In this document: positions 34,901 through 47,500 of the stretch, in pieces | Layout: the number at the start of each line of letters is the position of its first letter | How positions within the stretch are numbered: the stretch's first letter is position 1 | NCBI GenBank assembly: GCA_963931865.1 | Contig: OZ007505.1 | Span: 20,419,969-20,483,968, forward strand | Source of the DNA: Axinella damicornis | Taxonomy: Eukaryota; Porifera; Demospongiae; Axinellida; Axinellidae | DNA length: 64,000 bases | Direction of reading: 5' to 3' | Made by a program: the position numbers and the translations under genes | Notes under the pieces: generated by a model | What the model saw: the letters and a program-made list of their open reading frames with translations, nothing else | Database searches by the model: none | What the model was told of the DNA's origin: nothing

Positions 34901-37639
34901 GGATGGGCTAAAGAAATGCCTACACTTATACAAAGCGAACAGAACGTCACCATAGCAGTCCAAGAATTGCTAGTCGTTTGTTCTTTATCGAAGAATTGGA
35001 AGAGTAACCAGTAGTGTATGCAACCATTTTTCAATGCAACCCACTGTTTTTGTGCCATGAGGTAACTGAAGCCAGGCCCGTAGCCAGGGGGAGTTCGAGG
35101 GGTTCGATCGAACCCCTCTAAAATTTATCTTCCTTGATTCTTTTCCACACATAAGGTAGCTAGCTCGCTAAAGTTAAAACTAACCTTCGCCGTAATACGG
35201 CGTACGTACTCGGTACCACGACGCCGGAGTCTAGTAAGAAGGCGCAGTGATGTTAAATCGTTCCCGGACTGTGAACTGTCTGGGAAAACCAGAACAAGAT
35301 AAACTCACGAATTGTAGCACGTGATCAGTGTTCCTCATTTACCCACGTAATATCCCACATCCTTTCCACGTCGTGAGTGAGATGGTCACAGATTGCAAGC
35401 AAACCAGAAGCAGTGGCAGTGCAGTGCAAAGCGGTGAAGGTGCTACAAGAGCCCATCTAGCTATTGGTAACTGAAAAATGGCCGTGAAGTGTTTTTTTTC
35501 TGCGCTTCACGCGGATTGGATCAGCGCTATGCGCCTCTATTCACTGCCTTCGGCAGTGCCCGGACCGAACCCCCATCCTGGAAATGCTGGCTATGGGCCT
35601 GGAATTCGAAGCTCAAGAGGAAAGCTTGGGAATTACAGCTACTCTAATTACATCATTGCTAATGATTGCCACCAGCAAGTAGGATGGCTATCCTCACATT
35701 AGCATAGCCACTCTCACGGCTACTAGTCAGCACATGTACACACAGACACATGTAACTATCTGGCTCTTAGTTCTGCTGAAGCAAGTACCTCTCGCTTAGT
35801 TACTGAAATGCCAATGATGGACCAGAAAGACCCACAAACAATTACCTGATGGTGTGCCCAACGCATTCCATGCCCAAAGCAAGAAAGCATTGTCGTAAAT
35901 GCTTTTGTAAGTTCCCACACAAGAAATTTGATATTATATGACAAACGCATTCCGTTGCATGAGGACAGCTGTTTCTGTACACAATACACATCAAAGGACA
36001 TGTGTGGGGACGAATTAATAACCTAATTAAATTTTGACTGTGAGCTCATATATGTAGCTACTCAGGCAGTTCCAGAATGGGAAACCAGTAACTGCATGGC
36101 GTCTTTGTAAGCCAGGTGGCCTGTGGTTTAAGGTGGTCTATTGATTATGGTTTGCCACCAGCAAGTAGTGATAGCTATCCTCCATCAGCATAGCTACTCT
36201 CACGGCTTGAATGTAGAATAGTCAGCACATGTACACACGGACACATGCAACTGTCTGGCTCTTAGTTCTGCTGAAGCAATGAATTCAACATTAGAGTATC
36301 CCTCGCTATTTAATGAAATGCCAACAATGGACCAGAAAGACACACAAACAATTAACTGACGGTGTGTCCTACACATTCCATGCCCAAAGCAAGAAAGCTT
36401 TGTCGTAAATCAGGCTTTTGTAAGTTCGCACACGTACAAGAAATTTGATATTATACGGAAAATGCATTCAGTTGCATGAGGACAGCTGTTTCTGTACACA
36501 ATGTGCCACATACACATCTAAGGACATGTGTGGGGACAAATTAATAACATAATTTGATTGTGAGCTCATATATGTAGCTACTCAGGCAGTTCCAGAATGG
36601 GAAACCAGTAACATGCATGGCATCTTTGTAAGCCAGGTGGCCTGTGGTTTAATGTGTAATGGTATGTGACAGATCAACTGCAAAGCATTACTGTGAACAT
36701 GAGACCAGATCAAGTTACCTGTGGTGAGTAGCTGCTGGCATAAGCAAGGCATCCCTTGACTGCTCCCAGCTGGACGCACAGGTCTGCAGTAGTTGGCCTC
36801 TCCTCTTGCGAGTCTTCCAAACATTGGAAGATGATTTTTCGAAGTGGGTCATCGTACGAAAGCAATAGTATATGTTCCTGTCGTCTATCTCGTTCCGACA
36901 CTATCTTGATCAGGGGCTTTGCAAAAGAAAAGTTTAACACAATTTCTTTAGTTTCAGGACCAGGGTTTGGGCGCAATAGTACATCAATTTGCAGCATGAG
37001 CACACCTAAAGCGAACACATCAATCCCAGTGCTGTAACGGGGAGATCTGCCCCTTGCTTCAGGTGGCATATATGGAGACGAGCCAGGGTTTGGGGTGAGC
37101 CTGTTGGGTGATGGAGGGCTACCTGCATCAATTTCTCGAGCCATTCCAAAATCTGAGATTTTAGCTCTGCTGGTGCTCAGTGAAATCAAGATGTTTGTGT
37201 CCGAAAGGTCGCGGTGGATGATGGCTGGATGCTGAGAGTGGAGGTAGCGGAGGCCCTCTGCAATGTCACTGCAGAGGTCCACTTTTCTGTAGAGTCGAAG
37301 CCCAGGGTGTGCAGATCTCCTCTGGGCCAAAAAGCTGTGAAGATCTTGCGACATCAACTCCAGAACAAGCATCTCTAGTCCTTTCTTGTACTCTGCAGCT
37401 CCGTGGTAGCCAATAATGTGTGGATGTCTGATTCGCGTTAACAGGCGTCTTTCGTTCCGGAACCTCTGAAGTGCAGTGAAATTTCTCATTTGGCTTTCTT
37501 GCAGGAATTTCACAGCGCATTTTCTTCTGTTCAGGACTGCTCGTTTCACGCAACAGAAACTGCCATATCCGAGAAATTCGTCTTCTTCCACAAACACTCC
37601 TTCCAATGGCTCCATGCCTCTTTCATGTACAGACCACAC
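28980..37639 (-). CDS. Protein kinase - coiled coil - guanylate-kinase-like fusion
   Basis: Eight exons in full phase agreement: 37639-36719, 32254-32180, 31456-31102, 30964-30833, 30372-30224, 29673-29528, 29445-29354, 29086-28980; 658 aa. Exon 1 is a complete kinase domain: G-loop LGYGSF (23-28), Lys44 in CAVKF, Glu63, catalytic HRDLSDTN (142-149, Asp144), DFG 163-165, YMPPEA. It looks active and TKL-like. Exon 2 is a heptad-type coiled coil (VVQLREQNAKLKEERDSM). Exon 3 is a Ser/Ala-rich linker. Exons 4-8 form a MAGUK-type guanylate-kinase domain: RPVMLLGPLKNEV, PDRYTSCT, GEHVYQKRSADDLRRLVQDG, HCMLPESRQLVDSL and NTLEDLYSEVRAVID. The nucleotide P-loop is degenerate, as in MAGUKs, so it is probably a protein-binding domain. 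No PDZ, SH3 or L27 exon was found, though the 4.5-kb intron 1 was read only by eye. Confidence 0.82.
33402..34003. mobile_element. piggyBac-type element remnant (602 bp)
   Basis: Ends CCCTTTAA and TTAAAGGG are inverted and flanked by TTAA on both sides (33398-33401 and 34004-34007), the piggyBac signature. On the minus strand near 33420-33500 a Cys-rich frame (VVCAECMKMCCLGGK) recalls the transposase C-terminal zinc-binding tail. The rest of the transposase is missing. It lies in intron 1 of the kinase-GuK gene. Confidence 0.7.
34443..34853. repeat. Two short hairpins
   Basis: 34443-34481: AAGAGTGCATGATG faces its complement. 34786-34853: TAGTCACTAGCAGGAGCACA faces TGTGCTCCTGTCACTA around a GCCTACGGC loop; a partial direct repeat of the left arm precedes it (34749-34785). 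Confidence 0.75.
35071..35596. mobile_element. Inverted-repeat transposon, same family as 2974-3490
   Basis: Ends CAGGCCCGTAGCCAGG and GCTATGGGCCTG are inverted. Interior motifs (CACTGCCTTCGGCAGTGC, GCGCTATGCGCCTC, AGCGGTGAAGGTGCTA) are the reverse of those in the element at 2974-3490. Confidence 0.65.
35665..36660. repeat. Tandem duplication of a roughly 486-bp intron block
   Basis: GCCACCAGCAAGTAG at 35668 and 36155 starts two diverged direct copies that share GGCTCTTAGTTCTGCTGAAG, CATTCCATGCCCAAAGCAAG and CAGTTCCAGAATGGGAAACC. It lies in kinase-GuK intron 1; no exon is supported in it. Confidence 0.85.
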
Positions 37640-37749
37640 CGGGGTAATCTATAAACAAACTCAGGTCCCCATTGACATTTATAATGCCAAGTGGGCGGAG
37701 TAAAACAGCGATTGCGGGGGTGGAGCTCGACCTCTGCCCGATTTGCAAC
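37640..37749. promoter_or_regulatory. 110-bp shared upstream region, kinase-GuK and CYP4
   Basis: The two start codons face away from each other across 110 bp, so a bidirectional promoter is likely. No TATA box is seen in a suitable place. Confidence 0.45.
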
Positions 37750-39285
37750 ATGGCAGTAGCATTATCGATGTGGTCAGTGGTTGCGGCATTTCTCCTCTTC
37801 CTCTTCCTCTGGTTCAACGTTCCTGGTGCTCTCTGGAGCCTCTACCGCAAGCGGAAGTATGTGCGGCGTTTGCCCAGCTGGCCGACACACTGGTTGTGGG
37901 GGCACTTGCATCTCATTAGGCGGGACGAGGACACCTTGCTCAAGTGGACAGCCTATATCCAAAAAGAGCGGCATAAGGTCACCCAAGTGTGGTACGGGCC
38001 TTTCTTAGCGGCTGTAGACATCCAGCATCCTGAACCGGTAGGGAAGGTTCTCAAGGAACCAAAGAATCGACAGCTGTATCGCATGCTCATCCCGTGGTTA
38101 GGAGAGGGGCTGTTGATTGCTGATGGGCCCAAATGGTACAGAAATCGCAGACTGCTCACCCCAGCCTTCCACTTTGAGATTCTAAAACCGTATGTATCTG
38201 TGTACAATAGCTGTCTAAGTGGCCTGTTGGAGAAGTGGTCTGTGACGGCAAAGCGACAGGAACCCGTCAAACTCTTTGATACAATCAGCCTTCTGTCCCT
38301 GGATATTGTCCTGCAGTGTGCCTTCAGCTATAGAAGTGACTGCCAGAATGTGAGTCTGAAGCATCCTTACATCAAAGCTGTGTACGATCTGGTTGACCTT
38401 TGTACCAAGCGCTTTCTAAATCCCTTGTATCACATTGACTGGATATATGCTCTGACCACAGCCGGGAGAAAAACAAGGGCAGCCTGTAAATTGGTGCATG
38501 AACACTCTGAACGGGTCATTAGAGAGCGGAAGAAAGCCTTGGGGCTTGACAAAAAGGCACTAAAGAAAGACGTAGTGTTTGAAAGGGTTGCAAAACAGCG
38601 GAAATACTTGGACTTTCTGGACATTCTTCTCACAACTGTCGATGAAGATGGAAATGGTCTTTCAGATTTGGAGATAAGAGACGAGGTTGATACGTTTATG
38701 TTTGAGGGCCACGACACGACCACCAGTGGCATCTCGTGGACCCTCTACTGCCTGGCCCGGTACCCTGAGCACCAGGAAAAGGTGAGGGAAGAGGTTAGAA
38801 ACGTGTTGATGGGCCGGGAGTGGCTGGATTATGACGACCTGAAAGAACTGAAGTATACCCAGTGGGTTATCAAGGAGGCCATGAGGCTCTACCCTCCAGT
38901 CTTCCAAGTTTACCGTCGGACAACTGAAGATATTGAGCTGAATGGCTATCTCATTCCAAAGGGGGTCCAGATTGGGATATTCATTTACACTATTCACCAC
39001 AACCCTGACGTTTGGGAGAACCCTGAAGAGTTTGACCCCCTTCGCTTCCACCCAAGTAACGCAGAGAAGCGAGACCCTTACGCTTACATGCCCTTTTCGG
39101 CTGGGCCACGAAACTGCATTGGACAAAACTTTGCAATGAATGAGGAAAAAGTCGTGGTTGGAACTATCGTCGACAGGTTCAGACTGTCTCTTGTCGAAGA
39201 CCACAAGGTTGAGATGGTTCCCACTGTTGTTCTGAGGACAAAGAACGATATCAAGCTGAGACTGCAGCCGCTATACACATGCTGA
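37750..39285 (+). CDS. Cytochrome P450, CYP4 type
   Basis: Intronless, 511 aa from ATG 37750; this start gives the expected N-terminal membrane anchor (SVVAAFLLFLFLWF) and the usual family length, unlike the in-frame ATG at 37672. Motifs: WYRNRRLLTPAFHFEILKPY, CYP4 I-helix EVDTFMFEGHDTTTSG (Glu319 is the residue that links covalently to heme in CYP4 enzymes), KEAMRLYPP (ExxR), and the heme loop FSAGPRNCIG with Cys456. Known role: ER-bound omega-hydroxylation of fatty acids or eicosanoids, using P450 reductase. Lack of introns among intron-rich neighbours suggests an origin by retrocopying or lineage habit. The 777-bp spacer after it (39286-40061) shows nothing recognisable apart from the converging MYCBPAP end. 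Confidence 0.93.
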   Translation: MAVALSMWSVVAAFLLFLFLWFNVPGALWSLYRKRKYVRRLPSWPTHWLWGHLHLIRRDEDTLLKWTAYIQKERHKVTQVWYGPFLAAVDIQHPEPVGKVLKEPKNRQLYRMLIPWLGEGLLIADGPKWYRNRRLLTPAFHFEILKPYVSVYNSCLSGLLEKWSVTAKRQEPVKLFDTISLLSLDIVLQCAFSYRSDCQNVSLKHPYIKAVYDLVDLCTKRFLNPLYHIDWIYALTTAGRKTRAACKLVHEHSERVIRERKKALGLDKKALKKDVVFERVAKQRKYLDFLDILLTTVDEDGNGLSDLEIRDEVDTFMFEGHDTTTSGISWTLYCLARYPEHQEKVREEVRNVLMGREWLDYDDLKELKYTQWVIKEAMRLYPPVFQVYRRTTEDIELNGYLIPKGVQIGIFIYTIHHNPDVWENPEEFDPLRFHPSNAEKRDPYAYMPFSAGPRNCIGQNFAMNEEKVVVGTIVDRFRLSLVEDHKVEMVPTVVLRTKNDIKLRLQPLYTC

Positions 39286-40061
39286 TCTGATGTGTGCCAC
39301 TGAGTTGGGTTTTAACTGAACCATTGCAGCTAGAGGAGCTGTTATAATAGAACCTGTAAATTGTTGCTGCATGCAATCACTGTAGATGGCTAGGTATTAT
39401 AAGCCATGGACTGTAATGTTATAATTTTTCTGGTGATGGTAATTGAAGCATGGACGAAATGGAGGACTATGACTAGTAGAGTAAAGTCCTGCAAGGAAAC
39501 TTCAGTGGGGCCGGGTGTACCATTAATTAATTTTGATGTTCGAGTGTCTAGTAGAGCAATCATTATTTTTGTGCGCTATGGAGCTTGTCTTATTTTATAG
39601 GGTATGATTTAGACAATATAGAAACGTTGCCTATATTATAGCTATACATGACCCATGCAACATACTAAATGTACAATAATTGTAAGCCATTGCCCAGATA
39701 CAATAGAAGACACATTGGGGACAATATAAATTTAGGATCAAGTTTTAATTGTCCTCCGATCTCAGCAGTTAAAATTAATGTCATGTACAGAAATATAGGG
39801 AAACCCATTATTTGGGGCCTTGAAAATCGATCAACGATTCATCCTTTATATACTCGTTTGTAGAGAGGTCTACTATATTGCGTCCCTGTCTCAGAGGATC
39901 CACGGCCACTATCAGAGGATGCAAGCTTGCATTAATTGTTGATTTGCCACATTTTCAATGTGAGATAAACATTCAAGTTTGTGCACACGAAGAGAGTACC
40001 GTAAAGTCAATCACAATGTATAACAGTTACTATTGTAATGAAGACAGTGCTCCTGGTGATG

Positions 40062-42466
40062 CTATGCCACTTCTTCAAACAACAACGCCATTTTCTCCAC
40101 AGCTGATCCAAGTATTTCATACACCTGTGGGAATAAGATCATTCTCCGCATAAGATCTATCTTCCAACCTGGTGTGTGAGCTGGATTACAATGCACTCGT
40201 AACTGCATCACGTCGGGTTGGAAATTGTCACTTCTAGGAGGCACATTTGGTTTACCTAACCAAGCTTCCAAACCATTTTGGATGGTATACTTTCACAAAA
40301 TAATATGCAGGTATGGCTGGGCAATGTTACTCCTAAACACGCAAACTTACAGCAGCATAGAAGTTATCTTTGTACTTCCTCTCCATAACCGGGTCCACTT
40401 CAGTGGAGAAAGAAGGAACTCTCTCCACTGCACCCTGCAGTTGGCAGAGACAGCACGGGTCAACAACTTCACTTGGCATGTCAGCTGGTAACATGCTTTG
40501 TGCTACATATGCATGCATGTGCAGTTAAAATACTCTTGTTCTTTAATAAGTATTTCTGGCAAAACCTTATGACTTCTTGAACTTCAGATGCCAAATCCAA
40601 TGAAATATTTTTATCTACTATCTGGTAAGTGACAACAAGATGCACTGTCACGTGTCGATGAGCAAGAAGCTCTGCTCAACAAGACCAGTATCCTCATTCC
40701 CAGGCCCTGCCCAGCTTTTCGTCACTTGCAGTACGGAAAAGCACTCCTTCTTCGTGAAACGAAAACGGAGCAGGCCTGGGAAAGAGGCTACAAGACCAAT
40801 ACTGTCCTGTTGATAATGGCAAGCTCTCAGATCACAGACTGTTAATAAGGAACACTGCACACACATCAGGATTCCCCTACCTCAATAATTTCTTTTTCCT
40901 TAGGACTCACTACAAGAAGAGAGAGAGACAGTGCTTAATTTCAGTGGTGGGTCGTGCCAGTTTCAATCAGGCACTAGCATGGCTTGCTGTGCCCATTCTG
41001 GGATGATGACCCCAATGGTGACCAGATGACTCTCATCAGAGGAAGTGATTACTATAGCTGCCTATATACTCTTGATCACAATAATTATGACTCCCAAGTC
41101 AAAGGTAGATTAGAGTGCACATGTGAACTGTTTTGTTATGCTGTTGATGTAAACACAGAACACGTAGCAGCAAGTGACAGTCTTACTTGGCCTTATGACT
41201 GAAAGTGAACACCCCACATCTTTTCCCTCCCCAGAACGAGGTTTGATAAAAAGAAGCTGTCTTTTTGATAAGCATACAGTCTTTGACAAAGAGAGCCAGC
41301 TAAGAGAGAGCTGCTCCACTCCTGAGTGAACCATACAATTACTCACAGACTGCCTTTGATTTCTTGGCAGGCCCAGTTTTCCCTTTACTGCTTGGAGCCT
41401 ACGACATGAGCAAGAGAAAACTTAAGACATCAAGTTTCCTGGGTAGGGATCAAGTCAATTAGGCTGAGATACAATTTACAACTTTATACGTATCCAAACA
41501 TGCACTGTGCGTACCCTGTCTTTCTCTTTGCCTCCTGATTTCTGCTTAGCATCAGCCTTCTTGGCGTCCTTGCCTCCCTTCTTGTCCTTCTTACCACCTG
41601 CAGCTAAGTAAGCAGGTAATGCAGAAACAGTGCTCAGTGATGCAGTTTGGCAGTTGATATCAACTGCAATTCCCATGAAATAGACTACACCATCAGTTTT
41701 ACCCGGTGAGGATGGCACGCTGGGAGGGGTTGGTTCCTCCTCCACGGCTGGCTTGAGGGTGGCAGGGGCACACACCCTCGGAGGTAGTCCCATGATGTGG
41801 CAGAGGTGGGTGGAGACTGATGAGATGGTGTCCACAGTCTCACATAGGGTTTCATAGCTGCATACAGGAGTGTGTGTGTGCAGTGCATGTGTTTGGGGGG
41901 GAGGGGCCGGGGAAAGGGGGAGGGGCCGGGGAGTGGGGAGGGGGCAACTAATGAGGCCGTCTGGGAGAACAGAATGCATGACATTGCTGTAAGCTTTGGA
42001 GGACAGAGAAAATGTCTGCTAAGAGCAAGCTGGGATTTATAAACCCAGGACCCTCTTGTCCGATTTTGTAAGGTCCTGGGCTCAAATCCCAGCTCCATGG
42101 AACTTTTGTGGACAAAGCTTACATCAAGTTCATTTTATGGTACACAGAACCTTCAAACGATTTGGCTATGAGGTTACCCAATGTTGTAGAGCCGTCGTCT
42201 GGTGTAGCGTGGTGGCGGAAAGGAGAGGGCTCCCACTACAGTGCTCAGTTGCTGTAGCTTCTCCTCCCTCACCCCATCATCCTCAATGCCCACAACCACC
42301 TGGAGGGGTGTGTGGGTGTGTGTGTATGTGTGTGGGGGGAGGGGCGTATGTGTATGTACATGTGTGAGTGTGTATGTGTGTGTGAGTGTGTGTGTGTGAG
42401 TGTGTGTGTGTGTGGGGAGGGGGGGGCGTATGTGTATGTACGTGAGTGAGTGTGTATGTGTGTGTG

Positions 42467-42516
<50 letters not shown>

Positions 42517-43574
42517 GGAGCAAAGAGTGCAGAGTGTTCACTATGGTACAAAGAGAAGAGTACTGGCAATTGTGGTGGATACTTAATCATCAGATGGAGA
42601 GCTGACGGATCCACGGTGCTGTTGAGCTCACCTCCTGCAGGCTGGCGATGGACAAGTCCCAGTCCGGTACTACTGTTGCAGGTTTCTCCTCCACAGTAAG
42701 TGAAGGCTCCTCTGGAGAGGAAACAGCCCACACAAGGTTGACTGGCATGCCGCCATTATAAGCTAAGTACCAGCTCGGTTCTGCAGGGTGGTAATGCTGG
42801 CCAATTGCAAACCAATGAGGAACTCAGTGTCGAGGAATAATTTATCGGTGTAAGCTTCACAAACAATTTCCTCTAACTAACATACATACCTGGTACATCG
42901 ACAACATGTCTTTGCTAGGTTCCTCCTCCCTTTTCCCCTCCTCCCCTCGGCAGTTCCCGCCTCTTTCCTTTCCTTAGAGGCCCGGTCCTTCTTCCCCCCG
43001 CTCCTTTCTCCTCCCCTTTCTTGCCTCCCTTGCTCTCCACCTTGGTCGAGGGTTCAGGGGTACGGCCGTCTCCTGCTCTCCTCTCAGCAACTCAGGCCGC
43101 AGGATGCCATCGTACAGGGTCTTCAACTGCTGTACCAGATTGTAGTGGTAGAACACCTGGGAGGGGAGAGGTGGTGCTGGTTAGCTCAATGAACCACACC
43201 TGAGTCCTCCTTTCAGTTTGCTTGGGTTTACCTGCTGCATGTGCATGGTATAGGGGAGGTGGGGAGGGTGAATTCACATACTAAATCTGTACAGTTTTTA
43301 TCACTTTCTGTGTAGAATGTATCCCCCCCCCCCCCTTTATTTTGGCAATGTACCTATCCTTAACTACCTGCATGAGGTTAGGCACTACAATGTTCGTGCA
43401 CAAGCTTTTCCAGTGCACATCGATTGCATACATGATATGCTGATAGCATAAGCTACATGTATCAAGGTGGTGGTATTCGTTGTTCTCCCCGGTGCTCACC
43501 CCTGAGTTCCTGGTCTGGAAGACGTCCTCTTCCTACAGATAGATAGATAGACAGATAGATAAATAGACAGATAA

Positions 43575-43629
<55 letters not shown>

Positions 43630-43670
43630 GATAGAAAGATAGATAGATAAATAGGTAGACAGATAGATAA

Positions 43671-43714
<44 letters not shown>

Positions 43715-43882
43715 GTAGTTAACGCAAGTCGTAACTGATATATCTGCTGCTACAAAACCTACTTACAAGCATAGTGGTTTCGCGGGGCTCAGGTGAGCGG
43801 GGTGGGGTGCGTATGCTGTCCACGAGCTTGTCAACGAGCTGCTTGGCTGCTGCCACTGCCATCTTGCGTGTTAGGAGGTACT

Positions 43883-43916
<34 letters not shown>

Positions 43917-44502
43917 GAGAGGGCATGAGATAAGATTTTCTCAAATGTACGAATGCATTTGATCTGGCGTGGCAAGTTCTGTGTACCACATGGCATGAAC
44001 TGCATTCCTCTACTCCCTTCACTCAGGAGTCGGGCCGGGATGAGCTGCTGCCCAACACGATCTGTATACTGGAAAGCTCTGTTTGCCCAACACTACAAGT
44101 TGCTTCTCTACCTCCTCTGCACTTGAACTATACCGATCTGTCCCCGCCCATCCCAACATGACCACCCCATCCACACAAGGAACAAGACTGAGAATGAAGA
44201 CCTCAATCTCCTGCCTCCTCTGTGCGTTTGTGTCCTCCTGGAAGGTGACACCCTTGAGTGTGAGGAGGATGGGCCTCCCCCGCCCGAGCACGGGTCCCGT
44301 GTGCAGCGCCCAGGTCTCCGAGAACACCCCACAGTTGGGAGACTTGAAGAGGAAGGGGAAGGCAAGGCGCTGGCCTGGGAGCAGCACACCTGGGATAGAT
44401 CAGCAGTGGGTCATACTATGGTCACAGAGGGATGAGTAGTACACGTACACACTCAGAATGTTGCTAGAGAATACAGGTACATTTTGTGCAGCTGACAATT
44501 TT

Positions 44503-44536
<34 letters not shown>

Positions 44537-47500
44537 CCATTAACAAAATCCTGTTGTCATGGCAATGGGTACTACTAGTACATGGTTGTTCATGTTGCCT
44601 GGCAACCAAAACTTCAGCAAATGGAATCTCCAGGACAGCATGATCAACACCCACCTCCTCTGGTGTCAAAATAGAACCTCTGCGTGTCCCCAGCCTGGAT
44701 GGTGCCAAGGGGATTGGCACTTTGCACTCGCTGCAGGAGGTGTGAGGTACAATGCATGCGGGAGTATTGAGAGGGAGTTACACACATGTACACTCACTAC
44801 ACAAACAACACTATTTTCCCATAGTCAGTAGTCCACTATTTTCCCACCATATTGGACGGCCTAGCTACAGCAATTGTTGTATCTTGACCATGGACATTGC
44901 TAGCTCTGGAAGGTTGGTCAAAGTGTACAATAATCCATCATTGGATGGATTTGCTGCATCACTTGCCGTCAAATCAACCATAGGAGATGTCTGAGCTTCA
45001 GGTGATTGGGGACTCCCTGGGCCACGCCCCCAGCCATCCCACCTGCTTGTATTTGGCTCCTCGTTCAGATGCTGCACTGACTCGTCCAGTACTGGACATC
45101 CATTACCCATCCAGTGTACGGGCTCTTCCTAGAATGCTGAACAACCTCTCCTCTCGAGGTCTGAACAAACCTGCCAGGAATAGTAGAGTGCAGTAGTTCC
45201 AGAATTCTCCATCGCAAGATGGGATGTGGTCATCTGTCCCACACCTCCCTCAAATGTCACCCTCAGATCCACCGGCTCCAACTCCTGCCCCCATCTGCCT
45301 CCCTGCCGCCCAGGATGTGCCTCAACGCTGCTTCTTAGAGCTGCAGGGGGCCCCTCCCACTTGAGCAGCTGTCCCCCGATCCTCAGGGCGGGGCCAATGA
45401 TGGGCTGGGAAGTGGTGTCTGGCTGAAGATCAAGGAAGCTCCTGCAGTGTGGGGAAAGGCAACTCAGTGCACACCCTAGTCCTCTAGTGTACCACTGATG
45501 AGGGCTATTGCATGGCAGATGAAATCACTGGTTCTGATACAATACCCAATGATCCCAGGATTGTTGACCTATCTTGCTACTGTTCTTCTCAAGAGAAGAG
45601 AACTAGAGACCACTTGACTGCAGGTTACAATACCCCATACACTGACTACCGCCCTCTGAGGCTAAGGGGACAAATTAATTTTCTGATTCACAGAGTTGGG
45701 GAGTTCTATGACCTAGAACTCCTTAACATTAGCTGTTGGGATTGCCACAATAACTGGATTGCCGCTGGACCAGAAAACCAATACCTCACATACGTACCCT
45801 TCCACCATCTCCTCTGCCTCACTCCCTCCCTCACTGGAGGACAGTCCGTCTCCCTCTCCGAGGGAGTCCAGGGAGTCAGTTCTCAGCCTTGGGGGATGGC
45901 TGGGGGCGTGGCCAGGGGAGTGCCCAATCACCTGAAGCTCAGACATCTCCTACGGTTGGTTGATAGGACGGCAAGTGATGCAGCAAGGCTGTATGCCCTC
46001 AATCATATCACACAAAAAGTTTATAAAGGAGACTTGGCCTTACATAATACTGTACGTAGGACCCTTCCCATGGATCCTCTATCCAGTCTAGCTGCCCACT
46101 GCTCCCTCCCCCCTCCCTCCTCCCTCCCCTCCTCTACCCTCCCTCCTTCCTCCCCCTCTCACTCACTGGGCGGAATGGCTCAGAGTCCTTCAGGGTGGAC
46201 TCCAGCTGCAACCTCCGTGTGGACAAGTACATTGACTGTGTCCATGTGTAGTGTGGAGGGGCATTCTTCTCGAGGTCAGAGGTCATCCCTGGATGGCAGA
46301 GGTCACATGTGATCAACACAATACAGTAACTGACTCTTAGGAGTGCAACACATTCAGCTATAATAGGATCTTACACTACCTGCCTATTTGCTAAATGCAG
46401 TCTTTTGCTAGCCTCCCAGGCTCCTCCCCAGCTTTTTGTTGCACAAAAAGCACAAAAAGCGGGCATGCGACAAAAAGCTGGGGAGGAGCCTGGGAACGAG
46501 ACTAGACCTTTGCTTGGTGGAATTGAGATACCTTTCTCCTTCCTGATGACCGTTGGCACACCAACAAACTCAAATTCAGGTGGGAGGCCTCTCTCTGTTT
46601 GTGTGAGGGTAGTGCTAAGTGTGATGTGGGAGGAAGGCCAGAAGAGGGAGGAGGAGGGGAGGGGGAGGGAGGAGCAGAATAGGGACTGCTATTCAACAAC
46701 ACCAGTTGGATGCTCCTGCATTGCGCTAATTAGCCTCGTTCCCAGGCCACGTGAGAACGAGGCTAGGCGCTCATAAGCTCCTGGTAGATGCACACATTGA
46801 TACTGCACTATACCCAACAGGCCCACAGCAGTGGGTAGCGGGGTATGGACTCCTACAGTACACTGTAAGGATCCTCACTTGATTCTGGTGGTTTCGTTCC
46901 CAATCTGGACCTGCTGGCTCCAGAACTCACTGCCCACTCGATCTGCAAGGACGAGGAGATCAGTACGTACATGTACGTATACTAACAGCATGACATCACT
47001 GAATGGGAGGGAACAACTAAAGCAATCTTCTACAAGATGTGGTACCAGCGGGTACAAAGTCTTCCCATGTGACTAGCAACATCAACTCACATCCTTTGCC
47101 ATAGTCTACTGGAGGTATGGCCCTATCAATCAGCATTCTGGGGAGGGAAAGAGGATTTTCAACTGCTGTCAACCACTAGATTATCATCCATTGGGACAAC
47201 AAGACTCGGTGCACATGATGAGTCACTCTACTCATATAAAAGATTGACCCCGCAGATGAGGTAAGGCTGCCAAGCAGGTGTAGACATGGGACATGGGAGG
47301 ACAGGACACACAGCTACCCTCACTCACCGTTCCTCTTGCGTGGCCCTGTAGCCGTCTCCCTGGTTCATGGTCAGCCTCTCCGGAGAGGAGTCCAGTTTAC
47401 CTGAGAGGAGTATTTAGTCACGTCTCAGTTTGTTCTGCAGCTATATACTGTGTGCAGCAGTGAATTGTTCAGCTAAACACAGCCCTGTGTATAGACCTCT

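Noticed and set aside
28980..37639. Calling the kinase-GuK gene CASK
   Set aside because: The kinase is TKL-like rather than CaMK-like, and L27, PDZ and SH3 segments are not seen.
42022..42100. A possible tRNA gene
   Set aside because: Only a B-box-like arm is present; the rest is a palindrome and no cloverleaf forms.
45512..46312. A 266-aa plus-strand open frame
   Set aside because: It lies antisense over MYCBPAP exons and introns, shows no domain or codon pattern, and its openness follows from those exons.
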